The translations under genes were made by a program, and so were the position numbers. DNA of 64,000 bases from Prado023 sp963774745 (GTDB lineage: Bacteria; Actinomycetota; Actinomycetes; S36-B12; CAIYMF01). The notes under the pieces were generated by a model, which made no database searches, was not told where the DNA came from, and saw only the letters and a program-made list of their open reading frames with translations. Shown in pieces: positions 1 through 11,677 of the stretch; the first letter of the stretch is position 1, and each line of letters opens with the position of its first letter. The stretch covers positions 434,001 to 498,000 of the forward strand of contig CAVZGE010000002.1 of the NCBI GenBank assembly GCA_963774745.1, in the 5' to 3' direction.

Positions 1-351
1 CTGATAGCTGACACCCGCCAGTGCCGCGCCGATGCCGCCGAGGATCAGCGCGGTCCCGAGCCAGATCCGCGACCGCTGTCCCCGGCGGGTGTGCAGGAAG
101 TACCCGCCGGAGGCGACCCACAGACCGGCGAGCAGGAAGACGAGGAACGTCCCGAGCGGCTCGTTCAGGACCGTGGATCCGACCTGGACGCACGGTCGCT
201 GGTCGCACCACTGCTGCGGCGTGGTCGGCGGCTGGTAGGTCAGCTCGTCGAGCCGGCCGCAGGCGCTGAGCATCAGGACACCAGCCGCGGCGGCCGGACC
301 GCGCGCTGCGGACCCCGGGGCGCCGGGCCGCAGCGGCGCGGGTCGGCTCAC
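1..351 (-). CDS. Membrane-anchored lipoprotein, C-terminus cut by window edge
   Basis: The minus-strand frame from the GTG at 351 stays open to the window edge. The product begins with an Arg/Pro-rich stretch, then the lipobox-like run VLMLSAC, so it is probably a lipoprotein or has an N-terminal membrane segment. A Cys-containing spacer follows (WCDQRPCVQVGS). After it come two hydrophobic segments (around LGTFLVFLLAGLWVASGGYF and IWLGTALILGGIGAALAG) separated by an Arg-rich loop. The start overlaps the stop of the upstream gene as GTGA, which suggests translational coupling. I do not recognise the family. The C-terminus lies outside the window. Confidence 0.6.
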   Translation of the reverse strand, partial: MSRPAPLRPGAPGSAARGPAAAAGVLMLSACGRLDELTYQPPTTPQQWCDQRPCVQVGSTVLNEPLGTFLVFLLAGLWVASGGYFLHTRRGQRSRIWLGTALILGGIGAALAGVSYQ

Positions 352-832
352 AGGAGCAGGGTGGCGAGGTCGCCCTCCACCACCGCCCGATCCTCGAGGT
401 CGTCGAGCCCGGCCGCGAGCTCGGCGGCGAGGTCCCGCTCGACCCGCGCGGCCCCGAGGTCGCCGCGGACCATGTGCGCCCGCGCGAGGGCCTCATGCGC
501 GCTGGCCACGATGTAGCCACCGAGCTCGTGCTCGGCGCACAGGTCGAGGCACCGCTGGGCGTGGACCGTTGCCGGCTCGTGCCGGCCCAGGACGGCGTAG
601 GTCCGGGCGCACTGCCACTCGCCGATCGCCCACTCCTGCGGTCCGCCGGCCCGGCCCCAGTGCCAGCGGGAGGCGTGCGTGCAGTGGATCAGGTCGAACT
701 CCTCGGCAGGAGTCCGCTCCGGGAGGTCCAGCAGGCTCCAGGCGTGGTTGAACAGGGCAACCGCCTGGGCGCGGTCAGCTGCACGCTCCTGGGCGAGCTC
801 CGGGCGGCGTCGTCGATGTCGTCCGTGGGCAT
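348..832 (-). CDS. Hypothetical TPR-like helical protein, probable 1-nt frameshift near its start
   Basis: About 160 residues, all helical and rich in Ala, Leu and Arg, with blocks HASRWHWGRAGGPQEWAIGE, YAVLGRHEPATVHAQRCLD and SAHEALARAHMVRGD. These resemble an uncharacterised actinobacterial family with TPR-like repeats. The frame carrying these blocks has no good start. The ATG at 832 gives MPTDDIDDAAR in another frame, and adding one G in the GG near 800-801 joins it to ELAQERAADRAQ, so a missing base is likely. The stop overlaps the start of the lipoprotein gene downstream. The function is unknown; a role in protein-protein contacts is only inference. Confidence 0.55.
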
Positions 833-881
833 GGCCCACAGGGTAGGGGCCAGGGCGCCGTGCGGCTGGGCGGCTGGGCGC

Positions 882-2237
882 TCAGCCCTCGTAGTGGCGG
901 TCGACCTCGGTGAGCACCTCGTCGAGGATCGCCAGGCCGGTGCGGGCCTCCTCGTCGGTGACGGTGCAGGGGGGCACGACGTGCAGGCGGTTGAAGTTGG
1001 TGAACGGCAGCAGGCCGCGCTTCCTCGCCTCGGTGACCAGCACGGTCATCGCCTCGGACGTCCCGCCGTACGGGGCCAGCATCGCGCGGGTCTCGCGGTT
1101 GCTCACGAGGTCCAGCGCCCAGAACACGCCCAGGCCGCGCACCTCGCCGATCACCGGGTGCTTCTCGGCCAGCTCGGCCAGGCCGGGGCCGAGGACGTCG
1201 GAGCCGATGCGGGCGGCGTTCTCGACGATGCCCTCCTCGCGCATGGCGGTGATGCTGGCCACGATCGAGGCCGCCGCCAGCGGGTGCCCGGAGTAGGTCA
1301 GCCCGCCCGGGAACACGCGGTTGTCGAACGTGGCCGCGATCTCGTCGGAGATGATCACCCCGCCCACGGGCACGTAGCCGGAGTTCGACCCCTTCGCGAA
1401 CGTGACCAGGTCGGGGCGGACGTCGAAGTGGTCGAACGCGAACCACTTGCCGGTGCGCCCGAAGCCGGCCATCACCTCGTCGAGGATCAGCATGATCCCG
1501 TTCTCGTCGCACAGTGCCCGGACGCCCTCGAGGTAGCCCGGCGGCGGGATCAGGACCCCGGCGGTGCCCACGACGGTCTCCATCAGGATGGCCGCGATCG
1601 TGCCCGGGCCCTCGAACCGGATGACGTCGGCGAGGTGCTCCAGCGCCCGCTGGGACTCCTGCTCGGGACTCGTGGCCCAGAAGTGCGAGCGGTAGGGGTA
1701 GGGGCCGAAGAAGTGCACGTGGTCGTCGGCGAACTCGTTGGGCCAGCGCCGCGGGTCGCCGGTCGCGACGATGGCGGCCCCGGTGTTGCCGTGGTACGAG
1801 CGGTAGAAGCTCAGGACCTTGCGCCGCCCGGTGTGCAGGCGGGCCATCCGGATGGCGTTCTCGATCGCATCGGCACCGCCGTTGGTGAAGAACACCTTGT
1901 TCATGCTCTCCGGGGCCAGCTCGACGATGAGGCGGGCGGCCTCGCTGCGGGCGGCGTTGGCGTGCTGCGGGGCGATGGTGGCCAGGATCCCGGCCTGCTC
2001 CTGGATGGCGGCGATCACCTTGGGGTGCTGGTGGCCGATGTTGGTGTTGACCAGCTGGCTGGAGAAGTCCAGGTACCGGTTGCCCTGGTGGTCCCAGACC
2101 CAGGAGCCGGACGCCCCGGCGATCGTCATCGGCGAGAGGGCTGCCTGCGCTGACCAGGAGTGGAAGACGTGCGCCCGGTCGAGCTCGTAGGCACGTGCCC
2201 CGGCTGCGGGATCCGTGGTGGGCGTGAGCTCGGACAT
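882..2237 (-). CDS. Class III (omega) PLP-dependent aminotransferase
   Basis: 451 residues, the usual length for class III aminotransferases. The PLP lysine is K282 in the block FAKGSNSGY, and the conserved Asp before it is D253 in ILDEVMAGFG. The glycine-rich block FTNGGADAIENAIRMAR near residue 117 and SYHGNTGAA near 147 are also typical. Substrates in this family include taurine, beta-alanine and putrescine-type amines; the sequence alone does not choose between them. I took the ATG at 2237 because AAGGAG lies just upstream at a good distance, while the longer frame has no such site. The gap to pntB on the same strand is about 100 bases and includes an AT-richer patch (2260-2280) that could hold a promoter. 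Confidence 0.85.
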   Translation of the reverse strand: MSELTPTTDPAAGARAYELDRAHVFHSWSAQAALSPMTIAGASGSWVWDHQGNRYLDFSSQLVNTNIGHQHPKVIAAIQEQAGILATIAPQHANAARSEAARLIVELAPESMNKVFFTNGGADAIENAIRMARLHTGRRKVLSFYRSYHGNTGAAIVATGDPRRWPNEFADDHVHFFGPYPYRSHFWATSPEQESQRALEHLADVIRFEGPGTIAAILMETVVGTAGVLIPPPGYLEGVRALCDENGIMLILDEVMAGFGRTGKWFAFDHFDVRPDLVTFAKGSNSGYVPVGGVIISDEIAATFDNRVFPGGLTYSGHPLAAASIVASITAMREEGIVENAARIGSDVLGPGLAELAEKHPVIGEVRGLGVFWALDLVSNRETRAMLAPYGGTSEAMTVLVTEARKRGLLPFTNFNRLHVVPPCTVTDEEARTGLAILDEVLTEVDRHYEG

Positions 2238-2336
2238 GCGTTCTCCTTCATCGGGCGGCGCGTGATCCACGATTTTAGTACCCCGCGCGAGGGTCCTGGC
2301 CAGTTCGCGGAACCAGCGCCCCACCTGCGCCCGGAG

Positions 2337-3769
<1,433 letters not shown>

Positions 3770-3773
<4 letters not shown>

Positions 3774-5311
3774 CGGACCGCATCCTCACGCTTGAACATC
3801 TGCAGCATCCGGCCCGTGACGGTGAACCCGCCGAACACGTTGATGCTGGCCACCAGGATCCCGATGAAGGCCAGGACCGACACCCAGACCTCGCCGTGGC
3901 CCACCTGGAGCAGCGCGCCGACGAGGATGATGCCGCTGATGGCGTTGGTCACCGACATCAGCGGGGTGTGCAGCGCGTGGTGCACGTTGCCGATCACGTA
4001 GAACCCGATGACGACCGAGAGCATGAACACCATGAAGTGGCCGAGGAACGGCTCGGGGGAGAAGGCCGACATCAGCAGGAAGAGGGCCGCCCCGACGCCC
4101 AGCCACCCCAGCTTCGTGCCCGCGCTCATCTTCTTCTTCGGGGGTGCTGGTTCCGGCGGTATCGCCACGGCGGCGGCCGGTGCGGCCGAGACCTGCACCG
4201 GCGGCGGGGGCCAGAGGACCTCGCCCTGCTTCACCACCGTCATGCCGCGCTGGACGACGTCCTCGAGGTCGAGCACGGCCTGGCCGTCCTTCTCGGGGGT
4301 CATCAGCTTGAGCAGGTTCACGAGGTTGGTGCCGAAGAGCTGCGAGGCCTGGGTGGGCAGGCGCCCCGGCAGGTCCGTGTAGCCGAGGATGACCACGCCG
4401 TTGTCGGTGACCACCCGCTCGTCGGGCCGGCTGCCGGCGACGTTGCCGCCGTTGGCAGCCGCCATGTCCACCACGACGCTGCCCGGCTTCATCGAGGCGA
4501 CCATCTCCTCGGTGAGCAGGCGCGGGGCCGGCCGTCCGGGGATCAGCGCGGTGGTGATCACGATGTCGACGTCCTTGGCCTGCTCCGCGTACATCTCGGC
4601 GGCCTTGCGGTTGAAGTCCTCGCCCATCTCCTTGGCGTAGCCGGTCGCGCTCGGGCCGGTGTCCTCCACCTCGATCCGCAGGAACTCCGCGCCCATCGAC
4701 TCGACCTGCTCGCCGACCTCGGAGCGGGCGTCGAACGCCCGCACGATCGCGCCGAGGCTGCTGGCGGTGCCGATCGCGGCCAGCCCGGCCACGCCGGCGC
4801 CGACGACGAGCACCTTGGCCGGGGGGACCTTGCCGGCTGCCGTGACCTGGCCGGTGAAGAACGAGCCGAACTCGTTGGCCGCCTCGATCACGGCGCGGTA
4901 GCCGCCGATGTTGGCCATCGAGCTCAGCACGTCCAGGGACTGGGCGCGCGAGATGCGCGGCACCGCGTCCATGGCCAGGGCGGTGACCCCGCGGGCGGAC
5001 AGCGCGCTGACGAGGTCGGGGTCCAGCGCTGGGGACAGCAGGCTGACCAGCGTCTGGCCGGCCTGCAGTCGGGCGACCTCGTCGGCCGAGGGGGCATTGA
5101 TCTTCAGGATGATCTCGGCACCCCACACGTCGTCGCCCACGACCTGCGCGCCCGCAGCCCGGTACACCGCGTCGTCGAACGAGGCCCCGGCGCCGGCGCC
5201 GGACTCGATGGACACGTCATACCCGAGCTTGATGATCTGCTCGACGGTCTTGGGGGTGGCGGCTACCCGGCGTTCGCCGGGCTTGGACTCCTTGGGCACA
5301 CCGATGCGCAC
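3770..5311 (-). CDS. pntA: NAD(P) transhydrogenase subunit alpha (single-chain form)
   Basis: About 513 residues from the GTG at 5311, starting VRIGVPKESKPGERRVAATP, the standard N-terminus of PntA. AGAGGAAG lies about 7 nt upstream, which is why this start is chosen over the ATG at 5374. The NAD-binding domain I carries VLVVGAGVAGLAAIGTASSLGA and the RPAPRLL loop. A Pro/Ala/Lys linker (PPEPAPPKKK) leads to three or four C-terminal membrane helices. Some bacteria split this subunit into PntAA and PntAB; here it is one chain. The gene is cotranscribed with pntB. Confidence 0.93.
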
Positions 5312-5581
5312 GACTCTTCCTCTCGCCGAAGCGGTCGTGGCCGAACCTACCTCCTCGGGCGCGGGGGTCTGCACGTGGGTGAGGCCCCCGGGCGGAGGTC
5401 AGGACGTAGGTCCCGGGCGGGACGTGGACACAGGTCCCGGGCGGTCCGGGCCGAGCGGTCACCCGGTCCGAGCGACCAAGCAGGTGGCGATCCCCGTGGC
5501 CACGGCCCGCCCGGGGGGTCCAGCCGATCCCGATGCGCACGCCCGGCGCCGAGGGGCTCGCGAGAGCTGGGGGGGCGTGCC

Positions 5582-6653
5582 TCAGGTGAACCGACCGCGC
5601 AGCAGCTGCGGGGGCCAGGGCGCCTGCGCACCCAGCTCGTGGGCGGCCCGCAACGGCCACTGCGGGTCGCGCAGGAGGACCCGCGCCAGGGCGACCACAT
5701 CTGCGGACCCCCCGGCCAGGATCGCCTCGGCCTGGACCGGGTCGGTGATCATCCCGACCGCGGCCACCGGGATCGCTGCCTCCTCGCGGATGCGCTCGGC
5801 CAGCGCCACCTGGTACCCGGGGCCGGGGGTGATGTCCTGCTTCGGGCTCACGCCACCGCTGGAGACGTCGATCAGGTCCACCCCGAGGTCGCGCAGCCAG
5901 CCGGCCACCACCACGCTGTCGTCGAGGGTGTGGCCACCGGTGACCCAGTCGGTCGCGCTGATCCGCACGAGCAGCGCGCGGTCCGCGGGCCAGGCCTCCC
6001 GGACCGCGGCGACCACCTCCCGCAGCAGTCGGGAGCGGCCGGCGAGATCCCCGCCGTACTCGTCGGTCCGGTCGTTGGACAGCGGTGAGAGGAACTGGTG
6101 GAGCAGGTACCCGTGGGCCGCGTGCACCTCGACGGTGTCGAACCCGGCCGCCAGCGCGCGCTGGGCTGCGGCGACGAACGCGGCCACGACACCGGGCAGC
6201 TCGTCGGTCGCCAGCGCGCGGGGATCGGCGTAGCCCGGGTACCCGGTGGGGCTGGGGCCGACCGTGGCCCAGCCGCCCTCGGCCTGCGGCACGCTGCCCC
6301 TCCCGCTCCACGGCCGGTAGGTCGAGGCCTTGTGGCCCGCGTGCGCCAGCTGGACCCCGGCGACCGCGCCCTGGCCCTGGATGAACTCCACGATCGGCGC
6401 CCACGCCTGCGCCTGCTCGTCGGACCACAGCCCGGTGTCCTGCGGGCTGATCCGGCCCTCGGGCACCACCGCGGTGGCCTCGGCCATCACCAGCGCCGCC
6501 CCGCCGCGGGCCAGGCCGCCGAGGTGGACCAGGTGCCAGGGCGTCGGGATCCCGCCGAGGTCCTCAACGCGAGTACTGGCACATCGGGGAGACCATGACC
6601 CGGTTGCGCAGGTGCGTGCCCCGCAGCGCAAGGGGCGAGAACAGGTGCGTCAT
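5582..6653 (-). CDS. Old Yellow Enzyme family NADH:flavin oxidoreductase, frameshifted near residue 28
   Basis: The body carries the FMN-binding TIM-barrel marks of the YqjM-like branch: GVQLAHAGHKAS, the substrate-binding HAAHGYLLHQFLSPLSNDRTD, LVRISATDW and VALARVLLRDPQWP. The proper N-terminus (MTHLFSPLALRGTHLRNRVM, then VSPMCQYS) starts at the ATG at 6653 but runs into a TGA at 6564-6566. The rest (VEDLGGIPTPWHLVHLG) is in another frame. Removing one C near 6567-6570 restores the protein, so this looks like a single-base indel rather than decay. Family members reduce alpha,beta-unsaturated carbonyls with NAD(P)H. The region from 5312 to 5581 upstream, towards pntA, holds only C/G-rich repeats of the type AGGTCCCGGGCGG. 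Confidence 0.8.
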
Positions 6654-6759
6654 GGCGGCCACGCTACCGGCGTGCGCGGGGGCCCGCCCGGTCTGGCCGC
6701 CGGCGCGGTCGTGCGCCAACGCAGGGCTCGCGTCCCGCGACCCCTGAGGCGACCGGGGC

Positions 6760-8046
6760 TCAGAAGCCGGAGAACCGCACGAACGTCGCCGCGTTGAACA
6801 CGCGGAACTCGGGGTTGATGATCGCCTCGGGCCGCTGCAGGCCGGGGCCGGCGGTGTTGGAGGCCAGGTCCAGCAGGTTGTCCCCGGTCAGGGCGTTGTA
6901 CGTCACGCCGTAGGCGGCCGCCCGCCCGTCGTTGGCCCACGGCATGAACTGCATCGCGCGGGCCATGTTCGCGAACACGTTGTCCCGCACCGTGAGGTTC
7001 TCCGCGCCGCTGGCCAGGATCCCGCGGCAGTCGTTGCCCTTGGTCGGGCACCAGACGCCGTCGAACGTGTTGCCGATGATCGCCGAGTCGCGCCAGTTCA
7101 TGACCCGGACGGCGTCGTTGCGCATGCCGGTGAACGTGTTGCCCACGACGGCGATGCCGGTGTGGTACCTCCCGCCGGAGAAGTTGTGGGTGCCCAGGCC
7201 GCGAACCATGTTGGCGAAGACGTTGCCCTCGACCAGGACGTTGAGGTTCGGCGTGGCGTCCAGGTTGCTCCAGGGCGAGCCGAAGCCCTGGGTCAGCGCG
7301 TCGGGGGTGTCGAGGTTGACGGCCTCAGCCGACATCCGGGTGCTCCCGGTCGCGCCGAGGAACTCGTTGTTGCGGATCACCGCGTTGGCGTTGGCGTCCA
7401 TCTCGATGAAGTGGTTGTTGTTCATGTTGGTGAAGCGGATGCCCTCGATCCGCACGCCCTGGTTGTGCCCGGCGATGATGCCGAGCGTGTTGCGGATCCC
7501 CGCGAGGTCGATCACCGACTGGCCGCCACCGGCCCCCACGATCGCGATGTTCGAGGCCCCGCCGTAGCCGCCCACGGCCCCGCGGCGCTTGCCCAGGGAG
7601 GGGGGCACCAGCATGAACATCGAGGACGCCGCCCTGAACTTCTTGGTGCAGGTGCGGTTGGTCTTGAGCAGGGTCGTCCCGGCCGACAGCGCGATGGTCG
7701 TGTTCGAGGGGACGTAGATCGTGCTGGGCAGCAGGTACGTGCCCGGGGCGAGCGTCAGCGTGCCGCCGCCGGTGGCCTCGAAGTGCTCCATCCAGGAGCG
7801 GATCATGTAGTAGTCGCGGGTGCAGCTGTTGACGGTCTTGAACCGTGCGACCCGGGCGCCCGGGGCGAAGTCCGCACCTCGGGACAGGGCGACCTGGGGG
7901 CCGTCGGCGCGCACGACGCTGGGCGCGGCCACGGCGGTCCGGGTCAGCCCGGCGCTGGGTGCCACCTGGGCCAGGGCAGGGGCCGCCATGCCCAGGGTGA
8001 CCGAGGCGGCGACGAGGGCATGGGCAGCAAGGCGAACCGGGCGCAT
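6760..8046 (-). CDS. Secreted right-handed parallel beta-helix protein
   Basis: 428 residues with a clear signal peptide (MRPVRLAAHALVAASVTLGM then AAPALAQ, cleavage after ALA). The mature chain is a run of short strands with Asn-ladder turns (VLVEGNVFANM, IAVVGNTFTGM, SAIIGNTFDGV, LTVRDNVFANM), typical of pectate-lyase-like parallel beta-helices. The N-terminal part carries a capping region with GTYLLPSTIYVPSNTTI, seen in carbohydrate-active and phage-tail-like beta-helices. No catalytic triad can be named safely. It probably acts outside the cell on a polysaccharide or as a surface protein. It ends about 100 bases from the OYE gene and starts 15 bases after purA. Confidence 0.8.
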   Translation of the reverse strand: MRPVRLAAHALVAASVTLGMAAPALAQVAPSAGLTRTAVAAPSVVRADGPQVALSRGADFAPGARVARFKTVNSCTRDYYMIRSWMEHFEATGGGTLTLAPGTYLLPSTIYVPSNTTIALSAGTTLLKTNRTCTKKFRAASSMFMLVPPSLGKRRGAVGGYGGASNIAIVGAGGGQSVIDLAGIRNTLGIIAGHNQGVRIEGIRFTNMNNNHFIEMDANANAVIRNNEFLGATGSTRMSAEAVNLDTPDALTQGFGSPWSNLDATPNLNVLVEGNVFANMVRGLGTHNFSGGRYHTGIAVVGNTFTGMRNDAVRVMNWRDSAIIGNTFDGVWCPTKGNDCRGILASGAENLTVRDNVFANMARAMQFMPWANDGRAAAYGVTYNALTGDNLLDLASNTAGPGLQRPEAIINPEFRVFNAATFVRFSGF

Positions 8047-8061
8047 GCCCCCGTTATCGGC

Positions 8062-9348
8062 TCAGGTCAGCAGGTCGTTGAGCACCAGGGTCGCATCGCG
8101 GTCGGGTCCCACCCCGATGGCCGACACGCGACAGCCCGACTGCTCCTCGAGGAACCGCACGTACGTGCGGCAGCTGGCCGGCAGGTCGGCGAACTCGCGG
8201 ACGTCGGAGATGTCGGTTCCCCAGCCCGGAAGCACCTCGTAGATGGGGGTTGCGTGGTGGAACTCGGTCTGTGTCGTGGGCACCTCGTCGACGCGCGTGC
8301 CGTCCACGTCGTAGCCCACGCACACCGGGATCTCGTCGAACGAGCTCAGGACGTCGAGCTTGGTCAGGAAGTAGTCGGTCATGCCGTTCACCCGTGTGGC
8401 GTAGCGGGCGATGGGGGCGTCGAACCAGCCGCAGCGCCGGTTGCGCCCGGTGGTGACGCCGACCTCGCCGCCGATGGTGCGCAGCTTCTCGCCGTCGGCG
8501 TCGAACAGCTCGGTCGGGAACGGCCCCTCGCCCACACGGGTCGTGTACGCCTTGAGGATGCCCAGCACGCGGTCGATCCGGGTGGGGCCGATGCCCGATC
8601 CGGTGCACGCCCCGCCGGACGTCGGGTTCGACGAGGTGACGTAGGGGTAGGTGCCGTGGTCGACGTCGAGCAGCGTGCCCTGACCGCCTTCGAGGACGAC
8701 GGTCTCGCCCCGGTCCAGGGCGTCGTTGAGCAGCAGGGCGGTGTCGACGACGTGCGGCCGCAATCGTTCGGCGTAGGAGAGCAGGTGCTCGACGGTCTGG
8801 TCGACCTCGACTGCGCGGCGGTTGAACACCTTGACCAGGGCCTGGTTCTTGTTGACCAGCGCGCCCTCCACCTTCCGGTGCAGGATCGAGGGGTCCATGA
8901 GGTCCTGGATGCGGATGCCGACGCGCGCCATCTTGTCGCCGTAGGTGGGGCCGATGCCGCGGCCGGTGGTCCCGATCTTCGCCTTGCCCAGGAACCGCTC
9001 CGTGACCTTGTCGAGGGTGACGTTGTAGGGCGTGATGATGTGCGCGTTGGCGCTGATGACCAGCCGTGACGGGTCGACGCCGCGCGCGATCAGGCCGTCC
9101 ATCTCGCCGAACAGCACCTCGAGGTCGACCACCACGCCGTTGCCGATCACCGGCACACAGCTCGGCGAGAGGATCCCGCTGGGCAACAGGTGCAGCGCGA
9201 ACTTCGCGTCGCCGATGACCACCGTGTGCCCGGCGTTGTTGCCGCCCTGGTAGCGCACCACGTAGTCGGCCCGCCCGCCGAGGAGGTCGGTCGCCTTGCC
9301 CTTGCCCTCGTCGCCCCACTGGGCTCCCACGATCACGATCGCCGGCAT
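8062..9348 (-). CDS. purA: Adenylosuccinate synthetase
   Basis: 428 residues from the ATG at 9348, preceded by GGAGG 6 nt upstream. The longer open frame upstream lacks a ribosome site and reads through non-conserved sequence. The GTP P-loop WGDEGKGK is at residues 11-18 with catalytic D13, and the second catalytic base H41 is in GGNNAGHTV. GRGIGPTYGDK and TSSNPTSGGACTGSGIGP are also present. The enzyme makes adenylosuccinate from IMP, aspartate and GTP in AMP synthesis. Length and motifs are standard. Confidence 0.97.
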   Translation of the reverse strand: MPAIVIVGAQWGDEGKGKATDLLGGRADYVVRYQGGNNAGHTVVIGDAKFALHLLPSGILSPSCVPVIGNGVVVDLEVLFGEMDGLIARGVDPSRLVISANAHIITPYNVTLDKVTERFLGKAKIGTTGRGIGPTYGDKMARVGIRIQDLMDPSILHRKVEGALVNKNQALVKVFNRRAVEVDQTVEHLLSYAERLRPHVVDTALLLNDALDRGETVVLEGGQGTLLDVDHGTYPYVTSSNPTSGGACTGSGIGPTRIDRVLGILKAYTTRVGEGPFPTELFDADGEKLRTIGGEVGVTTGRNRRCGWFDAPIARYATRVNGMTDYFLTKLDVLSSFDEIPVCVGYDVDGTRVDEVPTTQTEFHHATPIYEVLPGWGTDISDVREFADLPASCRTYVRFLEEQSGCRVSAIGVGPDRDATLVLNDLLT

Positions 9349-9475
9349 CGGTGCCTCCACCCTCTGGCGCACCTTGGGAGGGCACGCGCAACCCACGCCC
9401 CCGCACCGGAGGCGCCGAATCAACCCTAGTGCCGGGCGCCCGAGATGTGCGGGGTCGCCGCCCCGCAGCCGGGAC

Positions 9476-9520
9476 GTGGTAGTCGATCCGGTCGATCCAA
9501 TCGACGGAATCGACTACCCG
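9476..9520. repeat. Hairpin repeat, family 1, downstream copy at nuclease unit 1
   Basis: A 39-nt palindromic core at 9479-9517 plus 3 flanking bases on each side. The outer stem is GTAGTCGAT with ATCGACTAC (9 bp), the inner stem is GTCGAT with ATCGAC (6 bp), and the loop is CCA. A short mismatched bulge lies between the stems. The sequence matches the copy at 10491-10535 over 45 bases except for the 3-nt loop. The stop codon of the nuclease gene (TAG, 9516-9514 on the minus strand) lies inside this hairpin. It is not a normal rho-independent terminator because no T-run follows. Confidence 0.85.
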
Positions 9521-10422
9521 TACGAGTCCAGGAGGTCGCGCAATGGGCCGAAGAACGGGTCGGGGTCGTTCCTGACCTCCCACCCGGTGACCCGGAGGAT
9601 CAGCGCACGGGTCGAGAGCGCGAGCTCGTTGTGCCGTGCGATGTCCTGATGCCAGCTGTCCACGTCGAGGTGCCCGATGCCGTCGATCTCAACGATGAGC
9701 AGGCGACCACCCGGAAGCGTGAACTCAGCGTCGGTCCGCCGCCTTCCGCCCACACGGCGGGTCTGCATGCTCGGAGCGGGCAGCCCGTAAGCGCGGCAGT
9801 TCCGGAGGAAGGCCACCTCGTTGCTGCTCGTCGCACCGCCCGTCACGTCCAACACGACCTCACGGATGCACCCTGCCCTCCGCCGGCGATCCTGGCGACT
9901 GAGCTCCCGGGTGAGGGCACCGGCGGTCACCAGCCGCTGCTGGACGGCACTGGTGAGGATCATGGTCGCCTGACGATCCGAGCGGGCCCACATGGCGGCA
10001 TCGAGGACGGCCCGCGCCGCGGTGCACCGTGCGGGGAAGCCGTGGATCCGGGGTTCGTCGCGTGGTTCGTGGAAGCGCAGCCACGCAGGCATGCCCTGGG
10101 CCCGCCTGCGCCTTCCCCGCGGGGAATGGACGTCGACGTGGCCCAGCTCCGATCCCTTCCAGCCGGCTTCGACCAGGGCGCTGCATCCCGCCAGGGCGGC
10201 ACCGGGGCCGCCTTCCAGCACACCGACCATCCGCATCTGCTCCTCGCGCAAGCCCTCGTCGCGATCGGCGAACACGTGCGGGCTGACGAGCCGCCACCCG
10301 TCACGTGTTGCGTTCATGAGACGTCGGCGGTCAAGCCCGACGGAGGCCGCCTGCCAGTCGGCGATCACGCCCCGCTGGTCACGCAGGAGGGTTCGTGCGC
10401 GGGGCGTGAGTCGCGGAGCCAC
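9514..10422 (-). CDS. AbiEi-like wHTH plus DUF559/Vsr-type nuclease domain protein, paralogue 1
   Basis: 302 residues from a GTG at 10422. The first 60 residues (RGVIADWQAASVGLDRRRL, then GWRLVSPHVF) resemble the winged-helix start of AbiEi-type and DUF559 proteins. The C-terminal third looks like a PD-(D/E)XK nuclease: SSNEVAFL (helix Glu), RRRTDAEF (Asp), then GGRLLIVEIDGIGHLD (Glu-x-Asp). It ends VTGWEVRNDPDPFFGPL. A close paralogue is at 55578-56513. The gene lies between two copies of a hairpin repeat and its stop is inside the downstream one. Such genes are common in actinomycetes but their function is unknown. Nuclease activity is inferred from motifs. Confidence 0.75.
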   Translation of the reverse strand: MAPRLTPRARTLLRDQRGVIADWQAASVGLDRRRLMNATRDGWRLVSPHVFADRDEGLREEQMRMVGVLEGGPGAALAGCSALVEAGWKGSELGHVDVHSPRGRRRRAQGMPAWLRFHEPRDEPRIHGFPARCTAARAVLDAAMWARSDRQATMILTSAVQQRLVTAGALTRELSRQDRRRRAGCIREVVLDVTGGATSSNEVAFLRNCRAYGLPAPSMQTRRVGGRRRTDAEFTLPGGRLLIVEIDGIGHLDVDSWHQDIARHNELALSTRALILRVTGWEVRNDPDPFFGPLRDLLDSYG

Positions 10423-10490
10423 CGCCAGATCCTCCGCGGGGGATAGGCATATGTCGAGCAGTCATCCCCAGGGCTCCGTCCCGAGTCGTT

Positions 10491-10535
10491 GTGGTAGTCG
10501 ATCCGGTCGATTGGATCGACGGAATCGACTACCCG
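10491..10535. repeat. Hairpin repeat, family 1, upstream copy at nuclease unit 1
   Basis: Core at 10494-10532, same stems as the copy at 9476-9520. The 3-nt loop is TGG instead of CCA, the exact reverse complement, so the inner 15-nt stem-loop is inverted relative to the other copy. The asymmetric bulges (CCG on the left, GGA on the right) keep the same orientation in both copies. It lies about 70 bases upstream of the nuclease start, in what should be the 5' untranslated region. Confidence 0.85.
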
Positions 10536-10581
10536 CTCCTGGGCCTGTGGCGGCGCCAAGAGCACGGTCCAGGCTCACGCA

Positions 10582-10623
10582 CGCCGATGGCGGGCTCGGA
10601 GTGATCCGCGCCCGCCATCGGCG
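10582..10623 (-). terminator. Probable terminator downstream of fba
   Basis: A perfect 14-bp inverted repeat, CGCCGATGGCGGGC at 10582-10595 and GCCCGCCATCGGCG at 10610-10623, with a 14-nt loop. It lies 26 bases after the fba stop on the minus strand. There is no clear T-run, as is common for GC-rich actinomycete terminators. It separates fba from the hairpin-nuclease unit. Confidence 0.6.
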
Positions 10624-10648
10624 ATTGCTGGTGTCGTGCGGGTGCTGC

Positions 10649-11677
<1,029 letters not shown>

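Noticed and set aside
474..2153. Long plus-strand open frame opposite the aminotransferase gene
   Set aside because: His/Val/Gly/Asp/Arg-rich composition typical of the complement of a GC-rich gene; the minus strand carries clear aminotransferase motifs over the same bases.
10494..10532. Hairpin as terminator of fba
   Set aside because: A separate perfect 14-bp hairpin at 10582-10623 lies nearer the fba stop, and the 10494 hairpin is part of the matched pair around the nuclease gene.
9476..10535. Classical insertion sequence
   Set aside because: No transposase, no target duplication visible, and the repeats are each palindromic and in the same orientation rather than simple terminal inverted repeats.
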